64,000 nucleotides of DNA from Cristatella mucedo (Eukaryota > Bryozoa > Phylactolaemata > Cristatellidae): NCBI GenBank assembly GCA_009760855.2, contig WPIO01000012.1:8306001-8370000 (forward strand), in the 5' to 3' direction. The translations under genes were made by a program, and so were the position numbers. Positions 47,641 through 57,480 of this stretch are shown piece by piece (positions within the stretch are counted from its first letter, which is position 1; each line of letters starts with the position of its first letter). The notes under the pieces are model-generated. The model did not search any database and was not told the DNA's origin. It worked only from the letters and a program-made list of their open reading frames with translations.

Positions 47641-48439
47641 CATTTTTTACCGGTATTATCCGTAGCTCTATTACTATCGGCATGCATTTCGTGATGTACA
47701 CATTAATCTATTGCAGATTACAAAAAGTAGAGCCAATTTTGAAATGTGACTGCCATATTCGTCTTGAGCACATACAAATAATAAGAAATGACTCATTTAA
47801 TTTCAGTAACATATCTTTTGTAAAACCTTTTTGTCCAGTGTAAGTATACCTCAGCCTATTCAGAGTAGCATCAATACGTCTGAGTCTGCGTTTGACACAA
47901 TAGACCTCGATCAAATGATCTAGAAATACTAGCTTACCTCTCGGTCTGCTTGAGAAGTATCTTTAAGCAGATCTCAGCTCCCAACAGACCTACGGGCTGT
48001 GACGTACTAGCCATGAAGTGGTTGAGCTTACACGATTAGTACATCGCGTCACAAAATCCTATCTCTGTACTACCAGTCATTAAAAGCGACGGCTCGAGTT
48101 TCGTACGTAAAATTAATGAAAAATTCGGAATCAACAAGATGTGAACGTGAGAGAACAATAAGTAAAGAGATGTGAGATAATCTTGAAATGTACAGACAAA
48201 ACTGATCGATTAATGTATTAATGATCAAGTTATATATTTTTAAATATGATTCCGTCCGTTCTTCTATTCGCCTTTAAAAGCAAATCGCAAATATGTTATC
48301 ACAGATGTACCACTTATGAGATTTATAATACTACTATGACGGTACGGGTACGACGAGTCTCGCCTCAAATATAGGGGAGATTATTAACTAATTTGAATGC
48401 ATAGCTACGACCCGCACTTTTCATAGCTGAAATTGAACA
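47641..48439. other. No gene recognised
   Basis: AT-rich sequence after the decayed ORF. No terminal inverted repeat or tail that would mark the end of that element was recognised. Confidence 0.35.
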
Positions 48440-48778
48440 TTGGCTAGTGCATTGAATCAGTGAGGTTTCATTCCTCCGCTTAAGACCACAATTCTTACGC
48501 AACGACAACTACTCTCCTGCTGCCGATTATGGCACATCCTTTCCAGCAGTCCTAAGCTACCACTTCCATGCTACTCACTAACTAAACTGCTCTCCTGACT
48601 CAGCTATTCCTCTCACATTCTCGTTGTTGCGTGAGATGAAGTCTTTTGGCTACCGAGTGCATACCAAAATGCGATTAGGCTTTTTGAGTCCGCTATATTG
48701 AGTTTCAACTGCGTAGCACCCATATGGTCTTTGTGGCTTTGAGGAATTTCAGACGGAGATGCATTACCCGATCTTTAG
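48440..48778 (+). mobile_element. LINE-II 3' fragment
   Basis: Plus strand: ACGCAACGACAACTACTCTC, CTGCTGCCGATTATGGC, CATGCTACTCACTAACTAAA, CACATTCTCGTTGTTGCGTG, and the end GAATTTCAGACGGAGATGCA. Confidence 0.8.
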
Positions 48779-49065
48779 TTTTCAAATTGAATCTCCCTAC
48801 GATATTTCGCGGGAGATACTTTTTCCACGATCCTTCACCGGTTGACTGTCCCTCATCTATTTAGGTGAAACCATGGAGTAACGGCTGGCTGAAATCGCTT
48901 GGTTTGCTAAAAATTTAGGGCTGAAGTCATTGCCGGGCTGTTTGCTAAGATCGGCGAAGCAAGTTTTAGCAAGAAAGCTAGTCATTCAATGCTAGCGTTA
49001 GGGCACTCAACAGTCGTTAGGATTAACGGTTTATAAACCAGCACCTTGCCTCCTTAGCTAAGGCT

Positions 49066-49212
49066 GGGCGGCCTTAGCTCAGGAGATAAGGTGTTGGCTC
49101 TTCACGGTCCAGGTCGTGGGTACGCGTCATGCAGTTGGTGATTGTTTATTGCCTACTGCAAGTGGTAATAGCCTTACAAGCCTCTTCTGCCTCGCTAAAA
49201 AATTATGTTAAA
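49066..49212 (+). mobile_element. SINE-2 body with a third head variant
   Basis: Plus strand: head GCGGCCTTAGCTCAGGAGAT AAGGTGTTGGCTC (box A-like TTAGCTCAGGAG), box B region GGTCGTGGGTACGCGTC, then a diverged SINE-2 body (CTGCAAGTGGTAATAGCC, CCTCTTCTGCCTCGC). The head differs from both other SINE-2 head types. Confidence 0.7.
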
Positions 49213-49369
49213 TCAGCAAAGCTTTCTTTCATGATTCATAACAATTGATTGAAACTTAAATTCGTCGACGTAAAGCTTAATTTCAAAGTTAAGTTTAATT
49301 TATAAGTGCTCTTTAATTTTCAAAAGGAATCCTTGGTACCAGCAATTATTATTGCGGCTACAATAGAGT

Positions 49370-49522
49370 GTTAAGACATTTGTATAGAGCGCTAAGAAAA
49401 CTCTTTCTAGGCAAACAACAGATGCTGAAATGAAGCATTGTAATTGCTTATTGATAAAATGAACAGTGTCAACACGCTTAAGCACACAAAAGAGAATTCA
49501 CATCGACCCACCCGAGGAAATT
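49370..49522 (-). mobile_element. L2-type LINE, 3' UTR fragment, diverged
   Basis: The plus strand retains GTATAGAGCGCTAAGAAAAC, TCTTTCTAGGC, GTGTCAACACGCTTAAGCAC and CATCGACCCACCC of the L2 3' UTR complement. Confidence 0.6.
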
Positions 49523-49582
49523 TTATGAGTATTTAGAGATGTAGCAGCAAGCCTGCGTGTACCACCTTAAAGTACGTGTGCG

Positions 49583-50000
49583 TGGTATCAGACGTAATGC
49601 TGCCATGAAGCCATTCACCAATCAATGTTAGAAAAAATTATTATGTTTAATAATGCAGCTGACAAACAGAACGTGGACCTTAGCAAAGACGGACAAAGTA
49701 TAAGTGACAACCAGGTTCAATATATAGTATTACTAAATGATCGCTATTCGCTGAGAAAAAAACCATCACGCATAAATATCTTAATTCCACTGGCTTCTCT
49801 TCAGGAACACGCTCAGATCAGCCTAATCTGATATGGCCTTGTCTGAGATCAATTAGCCTCGTGACGAGCAATATCCAGTCAATCGCAGTGGTCAGCAGCT
49901 CCAATAATAGACCAGGTTCTTGAGTCAGCCAGTGCTGCACTACAGGTCAATGTGAGATTGCTCACAGCAGCATAGGCACACTGGCTGCAAATCGGATTCA
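49583..50000 (-). mobile_element. Copia LTR (probable 3' LTR)
   Basis: Homologous along its whole length to 52399-52806. On the minus strand it starts TGAATCCG and ends ...TGATACCA. Just upstream on the minus strand (50003-50020) lies GAGGGAAGG, a possible polypurine tract. The match to the other LTR stops where that LTR meets its primer site, which supports the boundary. The flanking 5-mers do not match those of the other LTR, so it may belong to the same old element or be an independent solo LTR. Confidence 0.65.
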
Positions 50001-50083
50001 TCCAACGCCTTCCCTCGCTGCGTAGCCAGTACCATTACGCGGATGGACGATGTCCTGCAGCAGCAGAACAAACAGACTATCTG

Positions 50084-50765
50084 AATAACAATAATAATAA
50101 TGCACTTGATAAAGCGCCCTCAGAGAACTTAATCTCTTTCTAGGCGCTTTACATTTGCTGCAAAGTGAAATGCAATTGAATGCTAAGTAAAATAATGCTT
50201 GAAAAACAAACAAAATGAATAATATGGTTAGGGGTGACATGCACAGGGTCAGCATGCAAATGTGTTTAGTGGCAGAATGCACAGTGTCAGCACGCATAAG
50301 CACATGAAGGACGAATCACAGGGACCCACTAAATGCTGTCCTAAATAGGTGTGTTTTGAAGTTCCTTTTAAATGTGATCAGGTCAGGGGATGTTCTGATG
50401 CAGGTCGGGAGGGAGTTCCAGGCTTTGGGAGCATACGAACTAAATGCATGGTCTCCAAAGGATTTGAGGTTTGTACGAGGTATTTGGAGACTGTTGGATT
50501 CCGAAAAGCGGGTGGTACGATGCTTGGCCTGATGGGGGAGTATGTCGGAGAGATAGGCTGGAGCCGAAGAATGAAGTGACCTAAAAGTGAGCGACAAAAA
50601 CCTTGAAGTCAATCCGTTGCTTGACTGGTAGCCAGTGCAGGTCGGCGAGAAGTGGTGTGATGTGGCAACTGCGATGCTCACGACAGACAAGCCTAGCTGC
50701 GGAGTTTTGCACCAGCTGCAATCGCCTGATCGCACATGCTGGTAGGCCAGTAAGAAGAGTTTTGT
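50084..50765 (-). mobile_element. L2-type LINE, C-terminal domain plus 3' UTR
   Basis: Minus strand: LPACAIRRLQLVQNSAARL, CHITPLLADLHWLPVKQRID in one frame (50581-50778), then after one shift AYLSDILPHQAKHRTTRFS, LKSFGDHAFSSYAPKAWNS and FKRNFKTHLFRTAFSGSL (50316-50580). A full 3' UTR and tail-type-A hairpin end in ATTATTATTATTG at 50084. Well preserved. Its 5' side joins LINE-II sequence directly. Confidence 0.92.
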
Positions 50766-51235
50766 ATAGCACACTCACAGCCTAAGTGACTTTCGGTAGG
50801 CATTCGGTAGCAAACAGACTTCATTTCATGCAACAAAGAGAAAGTATGAAGCATAGCAGAGTCAGGAGAGCAGTTAAGGTAGTGAGTAGCATGGAAGTAG
50901 CAGTTTAGAACCACTGGAAAGGACGTGCCATAGTCGGCAGCAAAAGAGTAGTTGTCGTTACATAAAAATCGTGGAAGCGAATTCCACAGCCTAAGACCTG
51001 CAGAGCTAAAGCTTCTGCCGCCAACGGTCTTTAAGCCGAGGAATGTAACAGCTAATTTATTGTCCATACAGGACGTGAGGGCACGAGGAGGCTGAAACTG
51101 GTGCAGCAGTTCAGCTACGTATGGAGTAGCCAGGCCATTGCGGGCCTTGTGAGTCAGCGTAAGAACTTTTCTCAGTATCCGTTGATCAACTGGCAGCCAT
51201 CCTAGACATGTTTACCGTCGAACTTCACTATATAA
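50766..51235 (-). mobile_element. LINE-II fragment
   Basis: Minus strand: KLAVTFLGLKTVGGRSFSS and AGLRLWNSLPRFL at 50950-51067, then ATHYLNCSPDSAML and 3' UTR sequence (GCGACTTTCGGTAGGCATTC-like on plus at 50788). The copy stops before the usual terminal GGAGTTACAGACGG, at the junction with the L2 copy. Confidence 0.82.
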
Positions 51236-51279
51236 ACGTCCTCAACCCAGTTTTTAGCATAAAGAGGTTCTTGGCAAGC

Positions 51280-52398
51280 TTAGTTACGAGTACAACAACG
51301 TAATTCAGCTTTTCGCCATGCACTTTTAACATGCCGCTGAGCACGCACTGTACCAATTCCGATCGCATCAAGCACTTCACCATCAGCCACTACGATGCGA
51401 GCAATTTTCTCGCAGTTAGTAAATATTTTGGGCTCTAAGCACATATCTTTCGCTGCTCCAGAGTCCATTAGCCACTCCAGCTGTGATGGAAACTTGTAAT
51501 CAGTCGAGTCGACGGTGAAGACGAAACAGTCTCGTCGGTTGCTGCGTGCAAACCTCAGGTTTGGCATTTGCTCCTCTCTTCATTTTAAAGCATTCTGTGA
51601 GGCTCCTTGTTTGTCTACCAAACAGCAGTTGTGGCACAGCTGCCGGTAAACTTGTAAGTACGCTGTTTTCCACGAGCGCAGTGGGCGCAGCTACTTTTCT
51701 GGCTTGCGATGCCTCCTCAATCGAAGCCACAAGAGCCATCCCTCTTCGTGCCCTCGTCATCAAGGGGAAGGTCGAGTTCTCCACCTCAAAGACGCTCACG
51801 TGACAGCCTGCTAAACTCAAAGCTGAGAGAGTCAAGTCGAGCATTTCCCTTGCCACGATATTCGGATAGCACAGTAAGCATGCTGAGGGCAATCGGTTCC
51901 TCCAGTATGATGTTGCCTGCAGCCAGCCGCTGATTAGCAATCAACTTAACTTTGTTTGCGTATTCCTGGACAACGGCACCCTCTGAATGAATTCGGAGAG
52001 ATGCGAGCTTTTGATGCAGAAGTAGTCAATTCATCAGCGTTCTCGAAGCGTATTTGGCCTCCAGCCTCTGCCACGCCTCCTAAGCGGTTGCCATGGCTCC
52101 TATTCTGGATCTCATTAGCATGGAGTCCGAATCAAGCATGGCGAGAACAGATAAAGCCTTCGCCGAGCGAAAGTCCGACTCTCGCTGTGCTTTACTGTCC
52201 TTTTTGTCATCTTTCTTGTCACTCTTGCCAGCAAGAAGTGCGACATTTAGGGGCAGTCTCTCTTCAATCTTTATGACCCCTCGAAGGTCTCTGGCTACAA
52301 AGAGGAGCTTCGTCCGGGTATTCCAGAGCTGCCGCTGCCTATTCTCACCCGAAAACTTCTCCAAACCAACGACGCCAGTGAACGCTGGGCCTATAACC
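51280..52398 (-). mobile_element. Ty1/copia internal region: gag and start of protease, decayed
   Basis: Minus strand. The gag N-terminal domain lies at 52080-52398 (VGLEKFSGENRQRQLWNTR, TKLLFVARDLRGVIKIEERL). After two in-frame stops come EAWQRLEAKYASRTLMN, VQEYANKVKLIANQ and ALSMLTVLSEYRGKG. A Cys-rich remnant (SSCAHCARGKQ) stands where the zinc knuckle belongs. A shift then leads to the aspartic protease start LEWLMDSGAAKDMC near 51470 and IVVADGEVLDAIGIGTV near 51370. The order gag-zinc knuckle-DSG protease is that of Ty1/copia elements. Integrase, RT and RNase H are absent; LINE sequence begins at 51235. Confidence 0.8.
52384..52398 (-). promoter_or_regulatory. Copia primer-binding site (initiator tRNA-Met, internal)
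   Basis: The minus strand reads GGTTATAGGCCCAGC directly after the LTR terminal CA. This is 14 of 15 complementary to the anticodon-arm segment GCUGGGCCCAUAACC of animal initiator tRNA-Met, the half-tRNA primer known for Drosophila copia. Confidence 0.75.
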
Positions 52399-52806
52399 TG
52401 TGAGACGCTATGCTGCCGCGAAGCCATTCACCAGTCCATAGTGTGAAGAATGATGATGTTTAATAATGCAGCTAACAAACAGAACGCGTGGGCCCTGGAA
52501 AAGACGGACAAAATATAAGTAACGAACAGGCTCAAAATATAGTAGTCCTAAACGACCGCTGTTGGCTGAGCAAGCCATCCTGCATATAAATTGTCTTCAG
52601 GAACAGACTCTGATTAGCCGTAGCTGATGTGGCCTTGGCCGAGATCAATTGGCCTTGTGACTCGTGTTATCCAGGCAATAAGCATTGGTCAGCGGTTCCG
52701 AAAATATATGTGTTGTCCCGAGTCATCCAGTGCTGTACTGCAGGTCAAGATCGAGATGTGAGATCGCTCTGCGAGGTATAAGCACACTGGATGTGAAGTG
52801 GATTCA
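52399..52806 (-). mobile_element. Copia 5' LTR
   Basis: 408 bases on the minus strand, starting TGAATCCACTTCACATCC at 52806 and ending CGTCTCACA at 52399, immediately before the primer site. Homologous to 49583-50000 with many substitutions and small indels, so the pair is old. Confidence 0.75.
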
Positions 52807-52813
52807 GCAAATA

Positions 52814-53141
52814 TGTGTGTGTGTGTGTGTGTGTGTGTGCGTGGGCAAATGAGTGCCTACGCGAGTTGTGGATGTGTTTGTGCGTACGTGTGTGCGAGTG
52901 TGAATTTGAGTGCGTGTGTGTACAGCTGCATAAGTATTTATGTGAATATGCGAGCACACGTTAACGTGTTTGTGTGTGTTTGTTTACATTAGGAGGTATT
53001 CTTGCGACAGGAGTTCAGAGGTTAGTGATGTGAGCGTGTGCTTGGCTCGCGTGCCTGTGTGTGTGCACTGTGCGTACGTGTGTGCCTGTGAGTGTGCGCT
53101 GTGTGTACGTGTGTGCGTGTGTGTGTGTGTGTGCGCGCGCG
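52814..53141. repeat. (GT)n-rich tract
   Basis: Two GT microsatellite cores (52815-52838 and about 53099-53134) joined by GT-rich sequence with GTGCGTACGTGTGTGC variants. It abuts the copia 5' LTR. Confidence 0.9.
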
Positions 53142-53267
53142 CTCGCACGCGTGTGTTCGTGCTTGTGTGGCCCGTGCGTGTGCGTGCGTGCGAGAGCACG
53201 AAGAGCTCGTTCATGAAGAAGCTTGCGAGTTTGCGAAAGCTAAGTGAAGAGCCGGCTGTCGAGTATC

Positions 53268-53448
53268 GCTCATGGGCATCGCTCGTGGGCATCGCTCGTG
53301 GGCATCGCTCGTGGGCATCGCTCGTGGGCATCGCTCGTGGGCATCGCTCGCGGGCATCGCTCGCGGGCATCGCTCGCGGGCATCGCTAGCGGGCATCACT
53401 CGCGGGCAGGCTCGTAGGCAGCGCTCGTGGGCAGCGCTCATGGGCAGC
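53268..53448. repeat. 13-bp minisatellite with graded variants
   Basis: About 14 tandem copies of GCTCGTGGGCATC. The first is GCTCATGGGCATC; units 2-6 are GCTCGTGGGCATC, units 7-9 GCTCGCGGGCATC, unit 10 GCTAGCGGGCATC, an irregular unit follows, and the last three are GCTCGTAGGCAGC, GCTCGTGGGCAGC and GCTCATGGGCAGC. It generates 13-residue repeats in several frames; I do not regard these as genes. Confidence 0.95.
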
Positions 53449-54634
53449 ACTAGCTGCTGGGCTACGGTGGAGGCGTCACGTGAGCAGCGATCTAGCGGCT
53501 GAGAGTTCGGCAGAAGCGTCACGGCCTCCAGGCAGATCGAGTAACTAACGTCATCCAACGCACGACGCCTATTTGCGGATCTTGGGCCGGAGTGGAATTA
53601 CGAAATCCTGAGAGCGGCGGCGAAGTCTGGGCCGGCGCTACCGCGCCCCTGCATGCTATTGCTAACGTCGTGGCCACAGCCACCCAACCCCTGCCCTGAG
53701 TTTGACGCTGGGAAGGTGCACTGCAATTCTCATCTCGAGCCACCAATCCTGGCCGCGAGTTCGTGGCGCGGTCGATTCTACGATGCCACAATAGGCCGTC
53801 AAAACACAAAGCGTGTTTTTCTCTGCTCTCAACAGAGAACGGCGACCCTGCGGTTAGCCGCTGCTGGCGCAACAGGCGGGCGTCGCCAGCAGCGGATACC
53901 GTAGGGGAGGCTAGCAAGCCTCACCGAATTTTTCAACGTTTCTGCTCGCCGCAGCCACTAAGCCGCTGGCGCGGCTTCCAGTCGCCGCACTTAAGAAACC
54001 CGGCCGGCGCTGCAAAAAAAAGCGTCGGTAACTCGACCGCCATTGAAGATCAGTCGCATCTCCGAGTACTGGAGTCGAGCGGGCAGGTCGCCGGCGATCG
54101 CGGCCTCCCTCGGTCGATACAACGACGCGGCGGAGAGAGACCGCTTGTCTCCGACCAGAATTGTCCTCCGCCACTCAGTGTAGCTGCGCGCGCACAGCTG
54201 GAGCCTCCGCATCCGCCTCATCTTGCATCCTTTTAATCAAGCCGTTCGCTACCGCCATTTTTACTTACCATTACGGCCTCTAGTTGCGCCCTAGTTTCGC
54301 TGCCAGCCGGACTGGCGGCTGGTCCGTAGGCGGGGCTGGAGCTGCGGGAGGCTGCAAGCCCCTTACCCGGAAGGCTGCTCTTTCAGAACCTTCGTCTATG
54401 ACTCCGCAAAGCCGCAAGCTGACTGAGACGACGTTGCTCGAGAGAATTTTCTGCAGCGCGGATGGCTCGAAAGCTGGTCAACGTTCGGCACGCATGCGAT
54501 AGCACTCTTAGGCGGCGCTCCGCCGGTGGCCGTGGGCCGCCCGGCAAGTCCCGCGTTTAGCTGCGCTTGTCCGCCCGGTTAGCGATCCTGCTAGCTGTGT
54601 AGGCTTCCGGGGGAAGGCAGATTGAATTCACAGA
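53449..54634. other. GC-rich region, no gene recognised
   Basis: Overlapping frames on both strands (the longest 157 codons at 53763-54236) with Arg/Ala/Pro-rich composition. No motif of a known protein; low stop frequency explains them. Confidence 0.4.
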
Positions 54635-54735
54635 GCGACGCTCGGAGAGAGAGAAACGCTCGGAGAGAAAGAGAGCGACGCTCGGAGAGAAAGAGAGCGA
54701 CGCTCGGAGAGAAAGAGAGTGACGCTCGGAGAGGC
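54635..54735. repeat. ~22-bp tandem repeat
   Basis: Four imperfect copies of GCGACGCTCGGAGAGAAAGA-GA. Confidence 0.85.
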
Positions 54736-56109
54736 TCGTCGGTCAGACGGCGGGCCTGCTGTCCGCCGCTGCACCATCTCGCGGAGCTTCCAGACTAAAA
54801 TGGTGTGCGGCGGGAGGAGGGAACAGAAGCCTGAACGGCGGCGCGACTTTAGAGCGGAGGTTCATATTCGCAACGACTGAAAACTCAGTCGGGCGACATG
54901 TAAGACGACACGTCTCCTTGCGGCTCGGTCAGCTGCGAGAATAACAAAGAGTCTGCGGGAGAGTCAGCCTGGTCGGAACACAATTGCGTACAGCAGAGCA
55001 CTCTGGGCGCTAGAGCGAGGGATAAATGCGGGTAAAGCTCCTCTTGAGTCAAGCCGGGCTAGCGGTCGCCGAGTTGCGGCGACCGCTAGCCTCGAGCGTC
55101 CTCGACGGCAGGCCGAGCCGTTTCAACCGAGGCGGCATCCGCCTCGTGCCCCGCCTGCTCCACGGGTATTAAAAAGGCGACACCCTAGATCGGCTCGATT
55201 GGGAAGCCAAAATGTCACTCTCGGTTCATGAGTTGTAAAGATTATGAGCCGGTTTTTCGTCGCGGAGCATGGCTAGGCGGTGTGATAGCCCTGGTCGTTG
55301 AATTCGCCCGTGCAGTTGTAACATAGCATTCAAGCCCCAGGCGGATGTTGCGCATGACGCTTTACGCAGCCGGTCGGCAGTCCAAAACCAACTATAGCAG
55401 CAATGAAGAGCTCCCATGCCTTAAGATAGCGAGTCCATTTCCACACCGGAGAGAAGTTTATTCTGCAGCATCGGACGGTTACAGGCTTGTGGCACCGGCC
55501 AAGGGTTTCAACAGCTCTCGTACCGTCCAAAGCCTAGAGCACAGCTTATCTGAACTGCCAAGGCACAGCCGACTAAGCCCATGACAACGTTTCAGCTTTT
55601 TAACTGCCTAGCCATGGATTACCTCATAACTGGCTCCAAGCCGCTATAATCCAGAAACCGCGAATGATAAATATTTCGGCAATTGTAATCTGACTGATTT
55701 AGCACTCCGCCATTTCATTTTTACTGCTGAGTACGGACTTGATTTAGCGAGCGGCAGTATAACAGGCGGGGGCAAGCCAGATTGGGCAGATTACGACGGC
55801 CGAAGTATTATTCACGCAAGACCTGAATTGTAATAATTAGGAACAGATTGTGTCACAATCCACGGTAAGGCAGCATTAAAGCAAGTTATGTCGTGGGAGC
55901 AGTCAATTGAGAGAGCTGCTGACGTAGCTACTCGGAGCAAGGCTGGAGTTGCGTCCGAGGACTTACGCCGGTCGCGGCAGTTTCGGCGCCGCGCCTCGAG
56001 CGCCGCGCCAGAGTCGCTGTGCGCCGTGGCCGATGCTGGACGCACGTGTAACCCTCCTCGGCGGCTCTCGAGTCGAGTTCTCTACGCTATGGAAATGGAC
56101 TCGCTAAGC
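54736..56109. other. No gene recognised; one strong hairpin
   Basis: GC-rich then mixed. At 55057-55070 and 55078-55091 a perfect 14-bp inverted repeat (GGCTAGCGGTCGCC) flanks a 7-base loop. No other feature. Confidence 0.45.
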
Positions 56110-56240
56110 TAAGGTGCGGGGGGGCTCTTCATAGCAGCCGCGTTCCGTTACGGTCGGCGCAGTCGCGTGTATTAGTGCTACGCGTACAAGTTGCAAGCCG
56201 CGATAAAAGGTTCAGGGCTTAATCGCCGGTATGCGTCGCT
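56110..56240 (+). repeat. Dispersed repeat R2, copy 3
   Basis: Third copy, sharing AAGGTGCGGG, GGCTCTTCATAGCAGCCGCG, TTAGTGCTACGCGTACAAGT and AAAAGGTTCAGGGCTTAATC blocks with the copies at 14.0 and 23.3 kb. Confidence 0.55.
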
Positions 56241-57480
56241 CGTCGGCAAACTATTAGCACAGTTACGACAAACGCGCTGTTTGCTGCCTTAGCGCAGAAG
56301 CCGCTACACCCACCTTTTAGCACGAACTGGTACTTCAAGTACACGCCCCCACCCCAAACGGCAGCCCAAAAGCCACTCGGATGGCTCGTATTGAAGGCGG
56401 CAGGGCTGTTTCGCAAATCACCTGATGCCGCGAAAGTTAAGCCGCAGCGCCACGATAGCTACCCTGAAAAAGGGCACTTAATCCATCGCATTAAGCATTC
56501 AAGTAAGGCGATAGACAGCGATCGGTGCTTGCTCGCTTAATTAAGGAGGGGTCGCAAATGCTGTGACGACAGACAGCGGTAGACTGCTGCACAAGTCCAC
56601 TTAGGCATTGCATCGCATCACTGTGCGGCGGCCGCATGCTCCGTGTCTAGACGTTAAAAAGAAAGATCCGGCTACGCCCTCGCCGGGTCTTAGCCTTGAT
56701 GAGAGACGACGCTCGCTTTTCACGACCCAGGTCGTGGGTTCAAGTGCTTCAGCGGGCCGTCGTCGCTAAGATTTCTCTACCTCTGCGTAAGTGAGGCCGC
56801 ACAATCAAATGACCTCTACTGCGGCTTTACATGAATTCAGCTCAGCACGCTTTATAGTAGCGGTGTGCGTGACTTCCTAGGCTGTGCGTCGAGCATCGAT
56901 TATGATTTCGTCGGCGCTAATGCTTTTCGGAAAAACCCAAATATCAAATAAAAGTCAAGAGTCGTGCCTAAAAGAGCTAGCGTGACTCGCGATGACGGAG
57001 GCTTCAGTGGATGAGCAGGCAGCATTAAGCATTGAGCATTTTGTGCAGCCGCTCCACTGTCTAGCGACGCTGCCTGTCACGTGACTGGAGATACGCGAAT
57101 GACACGAAGAGATCCGCTAAATTGAAATCTTTTGACGATCGGGCCTCCAGCTCAAATCAAAGTCTGAGAGTCGCATTCCGTCTACTGTCACAACCTGCAA
57201 GTTAGTGACCTTGCGCTTCCTTTTGGATCAGATTTCTACTCGTTGCAGTCAGTTTTTTGTATTTGTGTGCTTTGCGTTTGTACGTCTTCGCGATTCGGCG
57301 CGTGTTATTCGAAAGAGTTCTAGCTGCCCGGCGGTCATGAGCCTATCCATGCAAGTATTAGCGCGCTGGGCTAAGCACGATACCAGCGTTCGCTTCTTGA
57401 TACCGCGTGCATTGAACTAATCCTGCGGTATTGATTCTCTTACAGTAAGTTGTAAAGCTCATGGATAGAGAGCAACTTCT
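56241..57480. other. No gene; possible SINE head remnant
   Basis: At about 56685-56770 the plus strand reads TTTTCACGACCCAGGTCGTG GGTTCAAGTGC, resembling a SINE-2-like head with box B. The body is absent. A 71-codon frame at 57205-57420 is unrecognised. Confidence 0.35.

Noticed and set aside
53268-53448. CRISPR-like array
   Set aside because: The 13-bp units are contiguous with no unique spacers, in a eukaryotic context.
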